A DNA stretch of 64,000 nucleotides from Eubacterium multiforme. GTDB lineage: Bacteria > Bacillota > Clostridia > Clostridiales > Clostridiaceae. The notes beneath the pieces are model-generated. The model saw only the letters and a program-made list of their open reading frames with translations, made no database searches and was not told the origin of the DNA. This document shows, in pieces, positions 6,632-15,281 of this stretch. Position 1 is the stretch's first letter, and each line of letters opens with the position of its first letter. The stretch is from assembly GCF_030813415.1 (NCBI RefSeq), contig NZ_JAUSUF010000004.1:1-64000 (forward strand). The letters run 5' to 3'. A program made the translations under genes and the position numbers.

Positions 6632-9208
6632 ATGAAAAATAAAAATATAATCATAGGGGGACTTTTTACTACAATAGTAGTTGGTGCAGCTAGTTTTGCA
6701 GTAGTAGATCCATATAATATGTTTAGTAAAAAAAATACATTAGAGGTTTCAAAAGAAAATCAAAATGCACAAGATATAGTTATTAAAGATAAAGAAGAAG
6801 AAAAAAAAGAGGATAAAAAAGAAGAGGATCAAAAAGCTATAAATTTAAGTAAAGTAAAGGATGGGACATACTTTGGAGCATCAAAGGGATATGGTGGAGA
6901 AATTAAAGTTAAGGTTACTATAGAAGATAGTAAAATTAAAAATGTTGAAGTAGTATCTCATTCAGAAACACCACAATATTATGAAAATGGTAAAAAGGTT
7001 ATAGATAATATTTTAAATTCAAATTCTACAAATGTTGATTCAATTTCAGGGGCAACATTAACTTCCAATGGTATAAAAAATGCAGTTAGAGATGCTATTT
7101 CTAAAGCTGGAATAAAGGTTACCAAGGTTAATGAAGATAAAATTGTAAATAATAATAGTAATACTAATAGTGAAACTAGGGGAGTAAGTCTAGCTAAAAA
7201 GAATATAGATAGATATTTAAGTAGTGGGAAAATTAACACAAAAGAGCATAAACTAAAAGATGGTGAATATATAGGGGAAGCACCAGGTTTTAGAGGAAAT
7301 ATAAAGGTTAAAACTATAATAAAAAATGGAAAGTTAGCAGACATAAAAGTAATCAGCAATAGTGATGATTATGAATATTTAAATAATGCTAAAGGGGTAA
7401 TACATAAAATATTAAAAAATAATGGAACTGAAGGAGTAGACACAGTTTCAGGAGCTACATATTCAAGTAGAGGAATAATAGATGCCATTAATAGATCCTT
7501 AAAAAAGGCAATTAAAAAAGATGGAACAATGGCAAAAAAGGATACTAAAGAAAATCATAAAAAAACAGATTCAAAGCCAGAAACAAAGCCAACAGTAAAA
7601 CCAGAAACTAAGCCAATGCCAAAACCAAATACTGAAGATAGTAACAAAAAATATAATGATGGGAAATGGATAGGAACTGGCTCAGGATTTAAGGCGAAAA
7701 CTGTAGGTGACAATGAAGTTGAAGTTGAAATAAAAGATGGAAAAATAGTTTCAATAGAAATTAAAACTTTTAACGATGATGAAGGATTTGATAGAAAAGT
7801 AAGAAAACTATTTGATAAAATAATTAAAAATAATTCAACAGGAAAAATGAAAGAAGACTTTTCAAAAGTTATAGATATGGGGCTAATTGAAAAGGAAGAA
7901 AGGATTGAAAAGCTAAAGGCTAAAATGGCTAATGCTTCTGATAAAGATGAGAGAATAAAAGACTATGAAGTAGTAAGTGGAGCTACATATTCATCTAGAG
8001 GTATAATAGAGGCAATTAATAATGCACTAAGTAAGTCAGAGAGAAAATTAGATGATAGCGTAAGAAAATTAACAATAGTAAAAAAGCCAAGTGCAACAGC
8101 TGTCTATGGAGAACCAATTGATTTAAGTAAAGTTGAATTATCTATAACATATAAAGATCTTACTGAAAAAAGAATTAAATTTAGTGAGCTTAAAGAAAAT
8201 GGAATAGATTGTAATATAGCTGATAAAGCTATTATAAATCCAAAAGATAAAAGATTAACTGGAATGATGAGAGTACCTGTTACCTTTACTCATAGAGCAT
8301 CTGGAGCTGCAGTAAATACGGAGATACAACTTTCTAAGAAAAGAATATATAAAGAACTAGGTAAAATAAAATTTATTAGAGATAATAAAACTGAAGAAAT
8401 AATAGATTTAAAGGGATCTAATAATAAATTTGCAAGAGAAATTAAACTTGAAGATGGTAAAGATACTGATTTTACTAAAATAGAAGTATATGATGCTAAT
8501 GATAAACTAGTAACTTCAACTTCAAAGTGGAATAATAATAAAACAATGTGTTTTGTTGATGTTGAACAATTAAAAGAAGAAACAGAATCTACTATGTCTA
8601 TGTATCCACAAACTGGATATAGAGTTGAATTTTTAAGAAACATTAGTTTTGATTCAGAAAAAATAAAATCTTTTGAAATTAGCAGTTTACCAAAAAAATT
8701 AGATTATTTAAAAGGTGAAAAATTAGATCTTTCTGGTCTTTCAATTATAGTTACGGATAGTAATAGATTAGAGAAAAATATTAATATTGATAAACTTGAA
8801 ATGTATGGATTTAAAGTTGCACCACAACATGATAGTGAATTGAAAGAAGCTGGTAATATAAAAATAAATATTAATCATAAAAATAAAGAAGTTTCAGGAA
8901 AAAACTTTGAAATAAAGGTTAAGGACAAGTTGGCATTACCTCATAAAATTGAACTTAGAGATAGTGAAAATGATGAACTTGTAGAAACAGTTTTATTAGA
9001 AAAAGATAAAAGAGTTTACAATATTAAAAAGTTACAAAAAAAATATGAAACTTCTAAAAATCCATTAAAAGTAAAAATATTATTAGAAAATGGTGATGTC
9101 TTTACTGCAAAAGATATTAAATGGAATAAAAAAAGAGATATGGCTACAATAGAACTTTCAGAAGATGGATCAAAAATACGTTTAAGTATATGGGAGTATT
9201 CAAAATAG
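6632..9208 (+). CDS. Large surface protein with three FMN-binding domains and Ig-like domains
   Basis: This 858-residue protein has one N-terminal membrane helix (residues 4-25), a charged linker, then three FMN_bind modules, each opening with a KDGTYFG/KDGEYIG/NDGKWIG strand and closing with SGAT: predicted flavinylated Thr142, Thr276 and Thr452. A Pro/Lys-rich spacer (about 304-337, KPETKP repeats) separates modules 2 and 3. The C-terminal half carries at least two Ig-like stretches (VYGEPIDLSKVELSITYKD near 490 and LKGEKLDLSGLSIIVTDSN near 690) of the type found in wall-spanning proteins. No LPXTG is present. It could carry electrons through the cell wall. Last gene before a terminator. 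Confidence 0.88.
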   Translation: MKNKNIIIGGLFTTIVVGAASFAVVDPYNMFSKKNTLEVSKENQNAQDIVIKDKEEEKKEDKKEEDQKAINLSKVKDGTYFGASKGYGGEIKVKVTIEDSKIKNVEVVSHSETPQYYENGKKVIDNILNSNSTNVDSISGATLTSNGIKNAVRDAISKAGIKVTKVNEDKIVNNNSNTNSETRGVSLAKKNIDRYLSSGKINTKEHKLKDGEYIGEAPGFRGNIKVKTIIKNGKLADIKVISNSDDYEYLNNAKGVIHKILKNNGTEGVDTVSGATYSSRGIIDAINRSLKKAIKKDGTMAKKDTKENHKKTDSKPETKPTVKPETKPMPKPNTEDSNKKYNDGKWIGTGSGFKAKTVGDNEVEVEIKDGKIVSIEIKTFNDDEGFDRKVRKLFDKIIKNNSTGKMKEDFSKVIDMGLIEKEERIEKLKAKMANASDKDERIKDYEVVSGATYSSRGIIEAINNALSKSERKLDDSVRKLTIVKKPSATAVYGEPIDLSKVELSITYKDLTEKRIKFSELKENGIDCNIADKAIINPKDKRLTGMMRVPVTFTHRASGAAVNTEIQLSKKRIYKELGKIKFIRDNKTEEIIDLKGSNNKFAREIKLEDGKDTDFTKIEVYDANDKLVTSTSKWNNNKTMCFVDVEQLKEETESTMSMYPQTGYRVEFLRNISFDSEKIKSFEISSLPKKLDYLKGEKLDLSGLSIIVTDSNRLEKNINIDKLEMYGFKVAPQHDSELKEAGNIKININHKNKEVSGKNFEIKVKDKLALPHKIELRDSENDELVETVLLEKDKRVYNIKKLQKKYETSKNPLKVKILLENGDVFTAKDIKWNKKRDMATIELSEDGSKIRLSIWEYSK

Positions 9209-9248
9209 AAAGAAAAATTTGCTAATATTAATAAGTAAATTTTTAAAT

Positions 9249-9280
9249 AAAGCTATGACTAAATTTAGTCATAGCTTTTT
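9249..9280. terminator. Bidirectional terminator between the flavin operon and the GGDEF gene
   Basis: A perfect stem, AAAGCTATGACTAAA against TTTAGTCATAGCTTT, with A-run and T-run flanks, serves both convergent genes. Confidence 0.9.
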
Positions 9281-10168
9281 CTATATATTCTTTGAAAAAA
9301 CAGTAGCATTTCTACCACTATTTTTTGCTTTATATAAATTTTTATCTGCTAAATATACAAAATCTTCAATAGATATATTAGTAGTATCTTTTATAGTATA
9401 GCCCCCTAAACTACAAGTTAACTTAATATTTAAATTATCTTCATCATAGGTAGATTGTTCTACTGTTTTTCTAATTTTTTCTGCTAAAATATTTGAATCT
9501 TCCATATTAGAATTTGCCAAAACAATAATAAATTCTTCTCCCCCAAATCTCCCTAAATAATGATTTTCATCTTTTATACAAGAATTAATAGTATTTGCAA
9601 AAAATTTCAAAACTTTATCTCCAACAATATGACCATAATTATCATTTATAGATTTAAATAAATCAATATCTAATATTATTAAAGATATAGGTGAAGTATT
9701 TAAGGAAATAAGTTTTTCTAACTTTTCATATATAATACGTTTAGTATAAAGACCTGTTAATTCATCTTTATATAAGGAAGTTTCTATATTTTTTATTAAA
9801 CTTTCAATTGTTTTATTTGATTCACCCTTAATAAATAAATTCCTTTTGGAGATATCTTTTAATAATTCAACAATATATGTTTTTTCATTAACAATAAAAG
9901 GAACAGCTGTAACTAAAAATACTTTAGAACCGCATACCTCTAATTTTACAAAGGTATCATTTTCTAAATAAGCATTTGAAGAAATACAATTTTTACATCT
10001 TTGATTTTTATTCCAAAATTTATAACAAGGAAAATCTTCAAATTCTAATTTAGAGCTAGAATAATATGTATTAATTACTTTGTTGTTAATAGGGTCTACT
10101 AATCGTATAAAATCATATAAATTTTTAAAAGGTTTTAATCTTTCTTTTATGTTATCAAGTAAGTTCAT
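9281..10168 (-). CDS. Diguanylate cyclase with Cys-containing N-terminal sensory region
   Basis: The C-terminal half (about residues 130-295) is a GGDEF domain: DELTGLYTKR, LIILDIDLFKSIND and an intact active-site GGEEF at residues 209-213, so it should make cyclic di-GMP. I see no RxxD inhibitory site upstream of GGEEF. The N-terminal 110 residues look PAS-like and contain C48, C58 and C61 (CYKFWNKNQRCKNC), a possible metal or redox site. No membrane helix, so cytosolic. A longer reading from 10234 exists, but GAGG precedes ATG 10168 by 8 bases. Single-gene unit. Confidence 0.88.
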   Translation of the reverse strand: MNLLDNIKERLKPFKNLYDFIRLVDPINNKVINTYYSSSKLEFEDFPCYKFWNKNQRCKNCISSNAYLENDTFVKLEVCGSKVFLVTAVPFIVNEKTYIVELLKDISKRNLFIKGESNKTIESLIKNIETSLYKDELTGLYTKRIIYEKLEKLISLNTSPISLIILDIDLFKSINDNYGHIVGDKVLKFFANTINSCIKDENHYLGRFGGEEFIIVLANSNMEDSNILAEKIRKTVEQSTYDEDNLNIKLTCSLGGYTIKDTTNISIEDFVYLADKNLYKAKNSGRNATVFSKNI

Positions 10169-10356
10169 AATAAACCTCGCAATAATTATTTTATAATTTA
10201 TGTTAAATATGGAATTGTTATAAAAAAATCCCAAAATATATTAAAAATTTATTAATTAGTTAAATAATAATATGTTTTATTATAACATAGACAATATTTT
10301 TTTTACCAACTATAATATATATAATTAGTATGTGCAAATAAAAAAAGGAGATAAGT

Positions 10357-10869
10357 ATGATTATTGAATTAAAGGATAAAAGAATAGAAGAGTCAATTAG
10401 ACATTTAAAAAAAGCTATAGAAATAGTAGGTGGAAAAGAATATTTAGATAAATTTAATAATGATTCAGAGTTTGCTGAAGAAATAATTAGTAATGTGTTT
10501 TTAAAAGGAGAGGCTATTATATATATTGAAAGAAGAGGATATACAATAGATGAACTTTCTACATTAAAAACAGAATTTGAAAAGTACTTTTTAAAAAATA
10601 AAAGAAAAGTTATAGGAAGAATATCCTCTAAAATAAAAGAGTATAACACTTTATTAGAAGGTAAAATAAGAAAGTTTAAAAAGAGTAACTCTATTGAAGA
10701 ATTTAGAGAAATCGTAGATGAAATAGAAGATAGATATAAATGGGAATTTGATAACTTTTTCTTAATGTATATAGATAATTTAGATGAAAATAAAAATTAT
10801 TATGGTGAATATTTAACAGAAAAGAAAAAACAGATAATAGATAGTGTTTTAATGAATTTAGGTATATAA
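10357..10869 (+). CDS. Hypothetical helical protein
   Basis: I do not recognise this 170-residue protein. It is highly charged (Lys/Glu-rich), without membrane helices or cysteines, and predicted mostly helical, with a likely coiled coil across residues 70-110 (EKYFLKNKRKVIGRISSKIKEY). AAAAGGAGA lies 7 bases before ATG 10357, and codon use matches its neighbours, so it is very probably a real gene. It lies alone between the divergent GGDEF gene and the hydrogenase maturation operon. Confidence 0.7.
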   Translation: MIIELKDKRIEESIRHLKKAIEIVGGKEYLDKFNNDSEFAEEIISNVFLKGEAIIYIERRGYTIDELSTLKTEFEKYFLKNKRKVIGRISSKIKEYNTLLEGKIRKFKKSNSIEEFREIVDEIEDRYKWEFDNFFLMYIDNLDENKNYYGEYLTEKKKQIIDSVLMNLGI

Positions 10870-10993
10870 ATTTTAATAAAAATATATTATAATAAGTAAT
10901 GTTCAAATATTAAGAGAGGAATCTTTTTCTATTTGTTCCTTTAAATTTATAATTAAAATCTAACAGAAAAGAGATGTCTAATCTGAAAGAAAG

Positions 10994-11100
10994 TTAATTC
11001 AAAATGTATATTTAGTATAGTAGGGATAGGTTTAAGTATCATCCTTATTAGTAATGCAGTTTTAGCTAATTTTCTTTAATTTAAAGGAAGTTAGCTTTTT
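10994..11100 (+). promoter_or_regulatory. Promoter and leader of the hydrogenase maturation operon, with terminator hairpin
   Basis: A -10 box TATAGT (11016-11021) has a weak -35 (TTAATT, 10994-10999) 16 bases before it. The leader starts with a small hairpin (GGATA with TATCATCC) and then a long stem, AGCTAATTTTCTTT (11063-11076) against AAAGGAAGTTAGCT, followed by TTTTTT, ending 24 bases before the first start codon. A full intrinsic terminator between promoter and first gene suggests attenuation, or a short separate RNA. Bases 10870-10993 show nothing else clear. Confidence 0.55.
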
Positions 11101-11123
11101 TATTTATTAGGAGGGGTTTATTT

Positions 11124-11372
11124 ATGAAAAAAATTGCTGTAATTAGTGCTATACTTGAATCTCCAGAAATTTGCCAAGAAGAGTTTAATAAAATAGTTTC
11201 AAACTTTAGGGGAAGCGTAAGAGGAAGAATGGGAATACCTTTTGAAGAGGGAATTTCAGTTATTTGTATAACTGTTACAGGAGAGTTAAATGAAATAAAT
11301 AGTTTAACAGGAAAACTTGGTAATATTAATGGAGTTACAGTTAAAACTGCAATAGCAAAAAAGGAGATTTAG
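11124..11372 (+). CDS. TM1266-family iron-only hydrogenase system regulator
   Basis: This 82-residue protein (MKKIAVISAILESPEICQEEFNKIV ... GRMGIPF ... GKLGNINGVTVKTAIAKKEI) matches the small ferredoxin-fold TM1266 family that accompanies hydEFG. It resembles the ACT/NikR regulatory fold and is presumed to sense a ligand; no DNA-binding domain is present. AGGAGGGG precedes the ATG. The stop codon is immediately followed by the GTG of hydE, so the two are coupled. Confidence 0.82.
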   Translation: MKKIAVISAILESPEICQEEFNKIVSNFRGSVRGRMGIPFEEGISVICITVTGELNEINSLTGKLGNINGVTVKTAIAKKEI

Positions 11373-12455
11373 GTGAAAGGAAAAGTTATGAAAGTAATAA
11401 ATATTATTGATAAGCTTTATAAGGAGCATAATGCTAAAAGAGAAGAATTATTATATCTTTTAGATAATATTACAGAAGAGGAAGAACAGTATTTAGCTAA
11501 AAAGGCTAATGAAATTCGTACTCAAAATTATGGGAACAAAGTTTATATGAGAGGGCTTATTGAATTTACAAATTACTGCAAAATGAATTGCTGTTATTGT
11601 GGAATAAGAAGAGAGAACAAAGATGCTGATAGATATAGATTAACTTTTGATGAAATAATTTCTTGTACAGACCTTGGAGATAAATTAGGATATAAAACCT
11701 TTGTACTTCAAGGAGGAGAAGACAGCTATTTTACAGATGATAAAATGGTTGAAATAATAAAAGAAATAAAGAGAAGACATCCAGAAAATGCAATTACACT
11801 TTCTATTGGGGAAAGAAGTTATGAATCTTATAAAAAAATGTTTGAAGCAGGAGCAGATAGATATCTTTTAAGACATGAAACTGCAACAAAAGAATTATAT
11901 GAGAAACTTCACCCAGGTGCTTCTTTTGAAAATAGGAGAGAATGTTTAAAGAATTTAAAGGAAATAGGATATCAAATAGGTGCAGGATTTATGGTAGGAT
12001 TACCAAATCAAAAAAATGAGGATTTAGTAAATGATCTAATGTATGTAAAAGAATTAAAACCTCATATGTGTGGTATAGGACCATTTATTCCGCAAAAAGA
12101 TACTCCACTTGGACATGAAAAGGGAGGAACTCTTGAGAAAACTGTTATAATGCTTTCACTAGTTAGACTTTTACTTCCAGATGTATTATTACCTGCAACT
12201 ACGGCACTTGGAACTATAGATCCTATAGGAAGAGAAAAGGGAATAAAGGCTGGAGCAAATGTTGTTATGCCAAATCTTTCACCAACAGATGTAAGGGATA
12301 AATATGCTTTATATGACGGAAAAATCTGTACTGGAGATGAGGCAGCTGAATGTAGAATGTGTATAGCAAATAGAATGAAAAGATTTGGATATGAAGTTGA
12401 AGTATCAAGAGGAGATAATGTAGCCTGGGAAAAAAATAATTTAAAAAAGTACTAG
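11373..12455 (+). CDS. hydE: [FeFe]-hydrogenase maturase HydE (radical SAM)
   Basis: HydE acts on the organometallic precursor during H-cluster assembly. The 360-residue protein has the radical-SAM motif CKMNCCYC (CX3CX2C) near residue 70 preceded by GLIEFTNY, the SAM-binding GGED, and the HydE-typical IGPFIPQKDTPL. GTG 11373 has AAGGAG 6 bases upstream; ATG 11388 is an alternative that would shorten it by five residues. It lies between the TM1266 gene and hydG. HydA itself is outside the window. Confidence 0.93.
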   Translation: MKGKVMKVINIIDKLYKEHNAKREELLYLLDNITEEEEQYLAKKANEIRTQNYGNKVYMRGLIEFTNYCKMNCCYCGIRRENKDADRYRLTFDEIISCTDLGDKLGYKTFVLQGGEDSYFTDDKMVEIIKEIKRRHPENAITLSIGERSYESYKKMFEAGADRYLLRHETATKELYEKLHPGASFENRRECLKNLKEIGYQIGAGFMVGLPNQKNEDLVNDLMYVKELKPHMCGIGPFIPQKDTPLGHEKGGTLEKTVIMLSLVRLLLPDVLLPATTALGTIDPIGREKGIKAGANVVMPNLSPTDVRDKYALYDGKICTGDEAAECRMCIANRMKRFGYEVEVSRGDNVAWEKNNLKKY

Positions 12456-12465
12456 GAGGAGAAAA

Positions 12466-13845
12466 ATGTTTATAAATCACGAGTTAATAAACGGAATTTT
12501 AGAAGAAACAAAAAATCCAAGTAAAGAGGAAGCAAGAGAAGCAATTGAAAAGGCAAAAAGAAGAGAAACTTTAAGTTATAAAGACATAGCAATACTTTTA
12601 GCTACAAAGGATAAAGAAGTTGAAAAAGAAATTTTTAAGTTAGCTGGAGAAATTAAAGAAAGTATATATGGAAAGAGAATAGTTTTATTTGCCCCTCTTT
12701 ACATAAGTGATTATTGTGTAAATAATTGTATATACTGTGGATATCACAAATGTAATGATTTTAAAAGAAAGAAATTAACTCAAGAGGAAATTGCAGAAGA
12801 AGTTAGACTTCTAGAAAAGATGGGACATAAAAGACTTGCATTAGAACTTGGGGAAGATCCAGAAAATGCACCAATTGAATATGTTGTAGATTCTTTAAAG
12901 ACAATATATAACACTCAACAAGATAATGGCGAAATTAGAAGAGTTAACGTAAATATAGCAGCAACAACAGAAGAAAATTACAAAAAGTTAAAGGATGTTG
13001 GAATAGGAACATATGTATTATTCCAAGAAACTTATAATAAGCCAATTTATGAAAGAGTACACCCAAATTCAATAAAAGGTGATTATGAATATCACTTAAC
13101 ATCTTTTGATAGAGCAATGGATGCTGGAATTGAAGATGTTGGAGCTGGTGTTTTATTTGGACTTGCAGATCCAAGATTTGAAGTTTTAGGACTTATGATG
13201 CATAATGCTCATTTAGAAGAAAAATATGGAGTTGGATTCCATACAATTTCTGTTCCAAGACTTAGAAAAGCAAAAGGAGTTACAATGGAAGAGTTCCCAT
13301 ATCTTTTAACAGATGAAATGTTTAAAAGAGTTGTTGCAGTTCTTAGAATAGCAGTTCCATTTACAGGAATGATAATTACTGAAAGAGAACCTGGTGAAAT
13401 AAGAAGAGAAGCATTAAAATATGGTATATCTCAAATTTCTTCAGGATCAAGTACAGTTGTTGGTGGTTATAAAAAGAGAGCATTAAATTTAAATGATGAT
13501 GAACAATTTAAATTATTTGATGCAGATTCATCAGTTCAAATAATAAAAGATTTATTAGAAGATGGTTATATACCAAGTTATTGTACTGCGTGTTACAGAA
13601 AGGGTAGAACTGGAGATAGGTTTATGTCCCTTGCAAAGAGTGGAGAAATACAAAATGTATGTGAGCCTAACGCCATATCTACCCTTGTAGAATTCTCATT
13701 AGATTATGGAGATGAAGACCTTAAAGAAAAGGCATTAAAAACAGCTGTAAAAATAGCTAGTGAAATTAAAAATGAAAAAACTAGAGCTATAACATTAAAA
13801 AATATTGAAAGATTAAAGAATGGTGAAAGAGACCTATTCTTATAA
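12466..13845 (+). CDS. hydG: [FeFe]-hydrogenase maturase HydG, first copy (diverged)
   Basis: HydG cleaves tyrosine to make the CO and cyanide ligands of the H-cluster iron. The 459-residue protein keeps the SAM cluster motif CVNNCIYC near residue 83 and the C-terminal CTAC-22-C auxiliary cluster motif (CTACYRKGRTGDR ... VC). It is a close paralogue of the next gene in the same operon. Compared with it, this copy has ITEREPGEIRRE instead of the usual LSTRE-type segment (about residues 302-313) and SSGSSTVVGGY instead of SAGSSTGVGGY, so it is the less typical copy. AGGAGG lies 5 bases before the ATG. Confidence 0.9.
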   Translation: MFINHELINGILEETKNPSKEEAREAIEKAKRRETLSYKDIAILLATKDKEVEKEIFKLAGEIKESIYGKRIVLFAPLYISDYCVNNCIYCGYHKCNDFKRKKLTQEEIAEEVRLLEKMGHKRLALELGEDPENAPIEYVVDSLKTIYNTQQDNGEIRRVNVNIAATTEENYKKLKDVGIGTYVLFQETYNKPIYERVHPNSIKGDYEYHLTSFDRAMDAGIEDVGAGVLFGLADPRFEVLGLMMHNAHLEEKYGVGFHTISVPRLRKAKGVTMEEFPYLLTDEMFKRVVAVLRIAVPFTGMIITEREPGEIRREALKYGISQISSGSSTVVGGYKKRALNLNDDEQFKLFDADSSVQIIKDLLEDGYIPSYCTACYRKGRTGDRFMSLAKSGEIQNVCEPNAISTLVEFSLDYGDEDLKEKALKTAVKIASEIKNEKTRAITLKNIERLKNGERDLFL

Positions 13846-13886
13846 TTAAATAATTTTAATAATACTTTTGGAGGAGTAAATAAAGT

Positions 13887-15266
13887 ATGTTTATAAATCA
13901 TGAATTAATTAATGAAATATTAGAAGAAACAAAAAATCCAACTAAAGAAGAAGCAAGAGAAGTTTTAAAAAAAGCAAAAAATAAAGAAAAATTAAGCTAT
14001 AAAGATATAGCAATTCTTTTATCAATAGAAGATAAGGATATTGAAAAAGAAATGTATAAGTTAGCTGGAGAAATAAAATTAAGCATATACGGAAAGAGAA
14101 TAGTAATGTTTGCTCCTCTTTATGTAAGTGATTATTGTGTAAACAATTGTGTTTACTGTGGTTATCAAAGATGCAATCCATTTAAAAGAAGAAAATTAAC
14201 TCAAGAAGAAGTTGCACAGGAAGTTAGAATTTTAGAAAAGATGGGACACAAAAGACTTGCATTAGAACTTGGAGAAGATCCAGTAAATGCACCAATTGAA
14301 TATGTTCTTGATTGCTTAAAAACAATTTATAATACTCAAAATGAAAATGGAGAAATTAGAAGAGTTAATGTAAATATTGCAGCAACTAAAGTTTCTGAAT
14401 ATAAAATGCTTAAAGAAGCTGGAATTGGAACTTATATATTATTCCAAGAAACTTATCATAAGCCAACATATGATAAAATGCATCCAAAATCATTAAAAAG
14501 TAGTTATGAATATCATTTAACTGCCTTTGATAGAGCTATGGAAGCTGGAATTGATGATGTTGGAGCTGGAGCTTTATTTGGACTTTATGATCCTAAGTTT
14601 GAAGTTTTAGGACTTATGATGCATAATGCTCATTTAGAAGAAAAGTTTGGAGTTGGATTCCATACAATTTCTGTTCCAAGACTTAGAAAGGCAAAGGGAG
14701 TTACAATGGAAAACTTTCCACATCTTTTAACAGATGAAATGTTTAAAAGAGTAGTTGCAGTTCTTAGAATAGCAGTTCCCTTTACAGGAATAATACTTTC
14801 AACAAGAGAAAGTGCTGATATGAGAAGGGAAGTATTAAGATATGGAGTTTCTCAAGTTTCAGCAGGTTCAAGTACAGGTGTTGGGGGCTATAAGGAAAGA
14901 GAAGAAAAAGGTCATGATGATAAGCAATTTGAAACATCAGATGAAAGAACACCACTTGAAATTATTAAAGAATTGTTAGATGATGGATATATACCAAGTT
15001 ATTGTACAGCTTGTTATAGAAAAGGAAGAACTGGTGATAGATTTATGTCTCTTGCAAAGAGTGGAGAGATACAAAATGTATGTGAGCCTAATGCTATAAC
15101 AACACTTGTAGAATATGCCTTAGATTATGGTGATGAAGAATTTAAGGAAAAGGCCTTAAAAACTGCCCAAAAGGTTGCAAATGAAATTGAAAATGAAAAA
15201 ACAAAAAATATAGTTTTAAATAATATGAAAAAACTAAAGGAAGGCAAAAGAGACCTTTTCCTATAA
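13887..15266 (+). CDS. hydG: [FeFe]-hydrogenase maturase HydG, second copy
   Basis: Also 459 residues with both cluster motifs intact: CVNNCVYC near residue 83 and CTAC-22-C near residue 375. It retains the family-typical LSTRESADMRRE and SAGSSTGVGGY segments, so it is the likely canonical tyrosine lyase. It begins with the same MFINHELIN as the first copy and stays aligned throughout, with no length change. GGAGGAG precedes ATG 13887; the 41-base gap after copy 1 has no terminator. Tandem duplication within a maturation operon is unusual. Confidence 0.93.
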   Translation: MFINHELINEILEETKNPTKEEAREVLKKAKNKEKLSYKDIAILLSIEDKDIEKEMYKLAGEIKLSIYGKRIVMFAPLYVSDYCVNNCVYCGYQRCNPFKRRKLTQEEVAQEVRILEKMGHKRLALELGEDPVNAPIEYVLDCLKTIYNTQNENGEIRRVNVNIAATKVSEYKMLKEAGIGTYILFQETYHKPTYDKMHPKSLKSSYEYHLTAFDRAMEAGIDDVGAGALFGLYDPKFEVLGLMMHNAHLEEKFGVGFHTISVPRLRKAKGVTMENFPHLLTDEMFKRVVAVLRIAVPFTGIILSTRESADMRREVLRYGVSQVSAGSSTGVGGYKEREEKGHDDKQFETSDERTPLEIIKELLDDGYIPSYCTACYRKGRTGDRFMSLAKSGEIQNVCEPNAITTLVEYALDYGDEEFKEKALKTAQKVANEIENEKTKNIVLNNMKKLKEGKRDLFL

Positions 15267-15281
15267 TAGGAGATGAAAGTT

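Noticed and set aside
9219-9401. Rightward open frame after the large flavoprotein gene
   Set aside because: It runs through the bidirectional terminator and into the antisense of the GGDEF domain.
10260-10649. Leftward frame antisense to the 10357 gene
   Set aside because: The + strand frame has a good ribosome site and balanced codon use; this one is the hydrophobic mirror of a Lys/Glu-rich protein.
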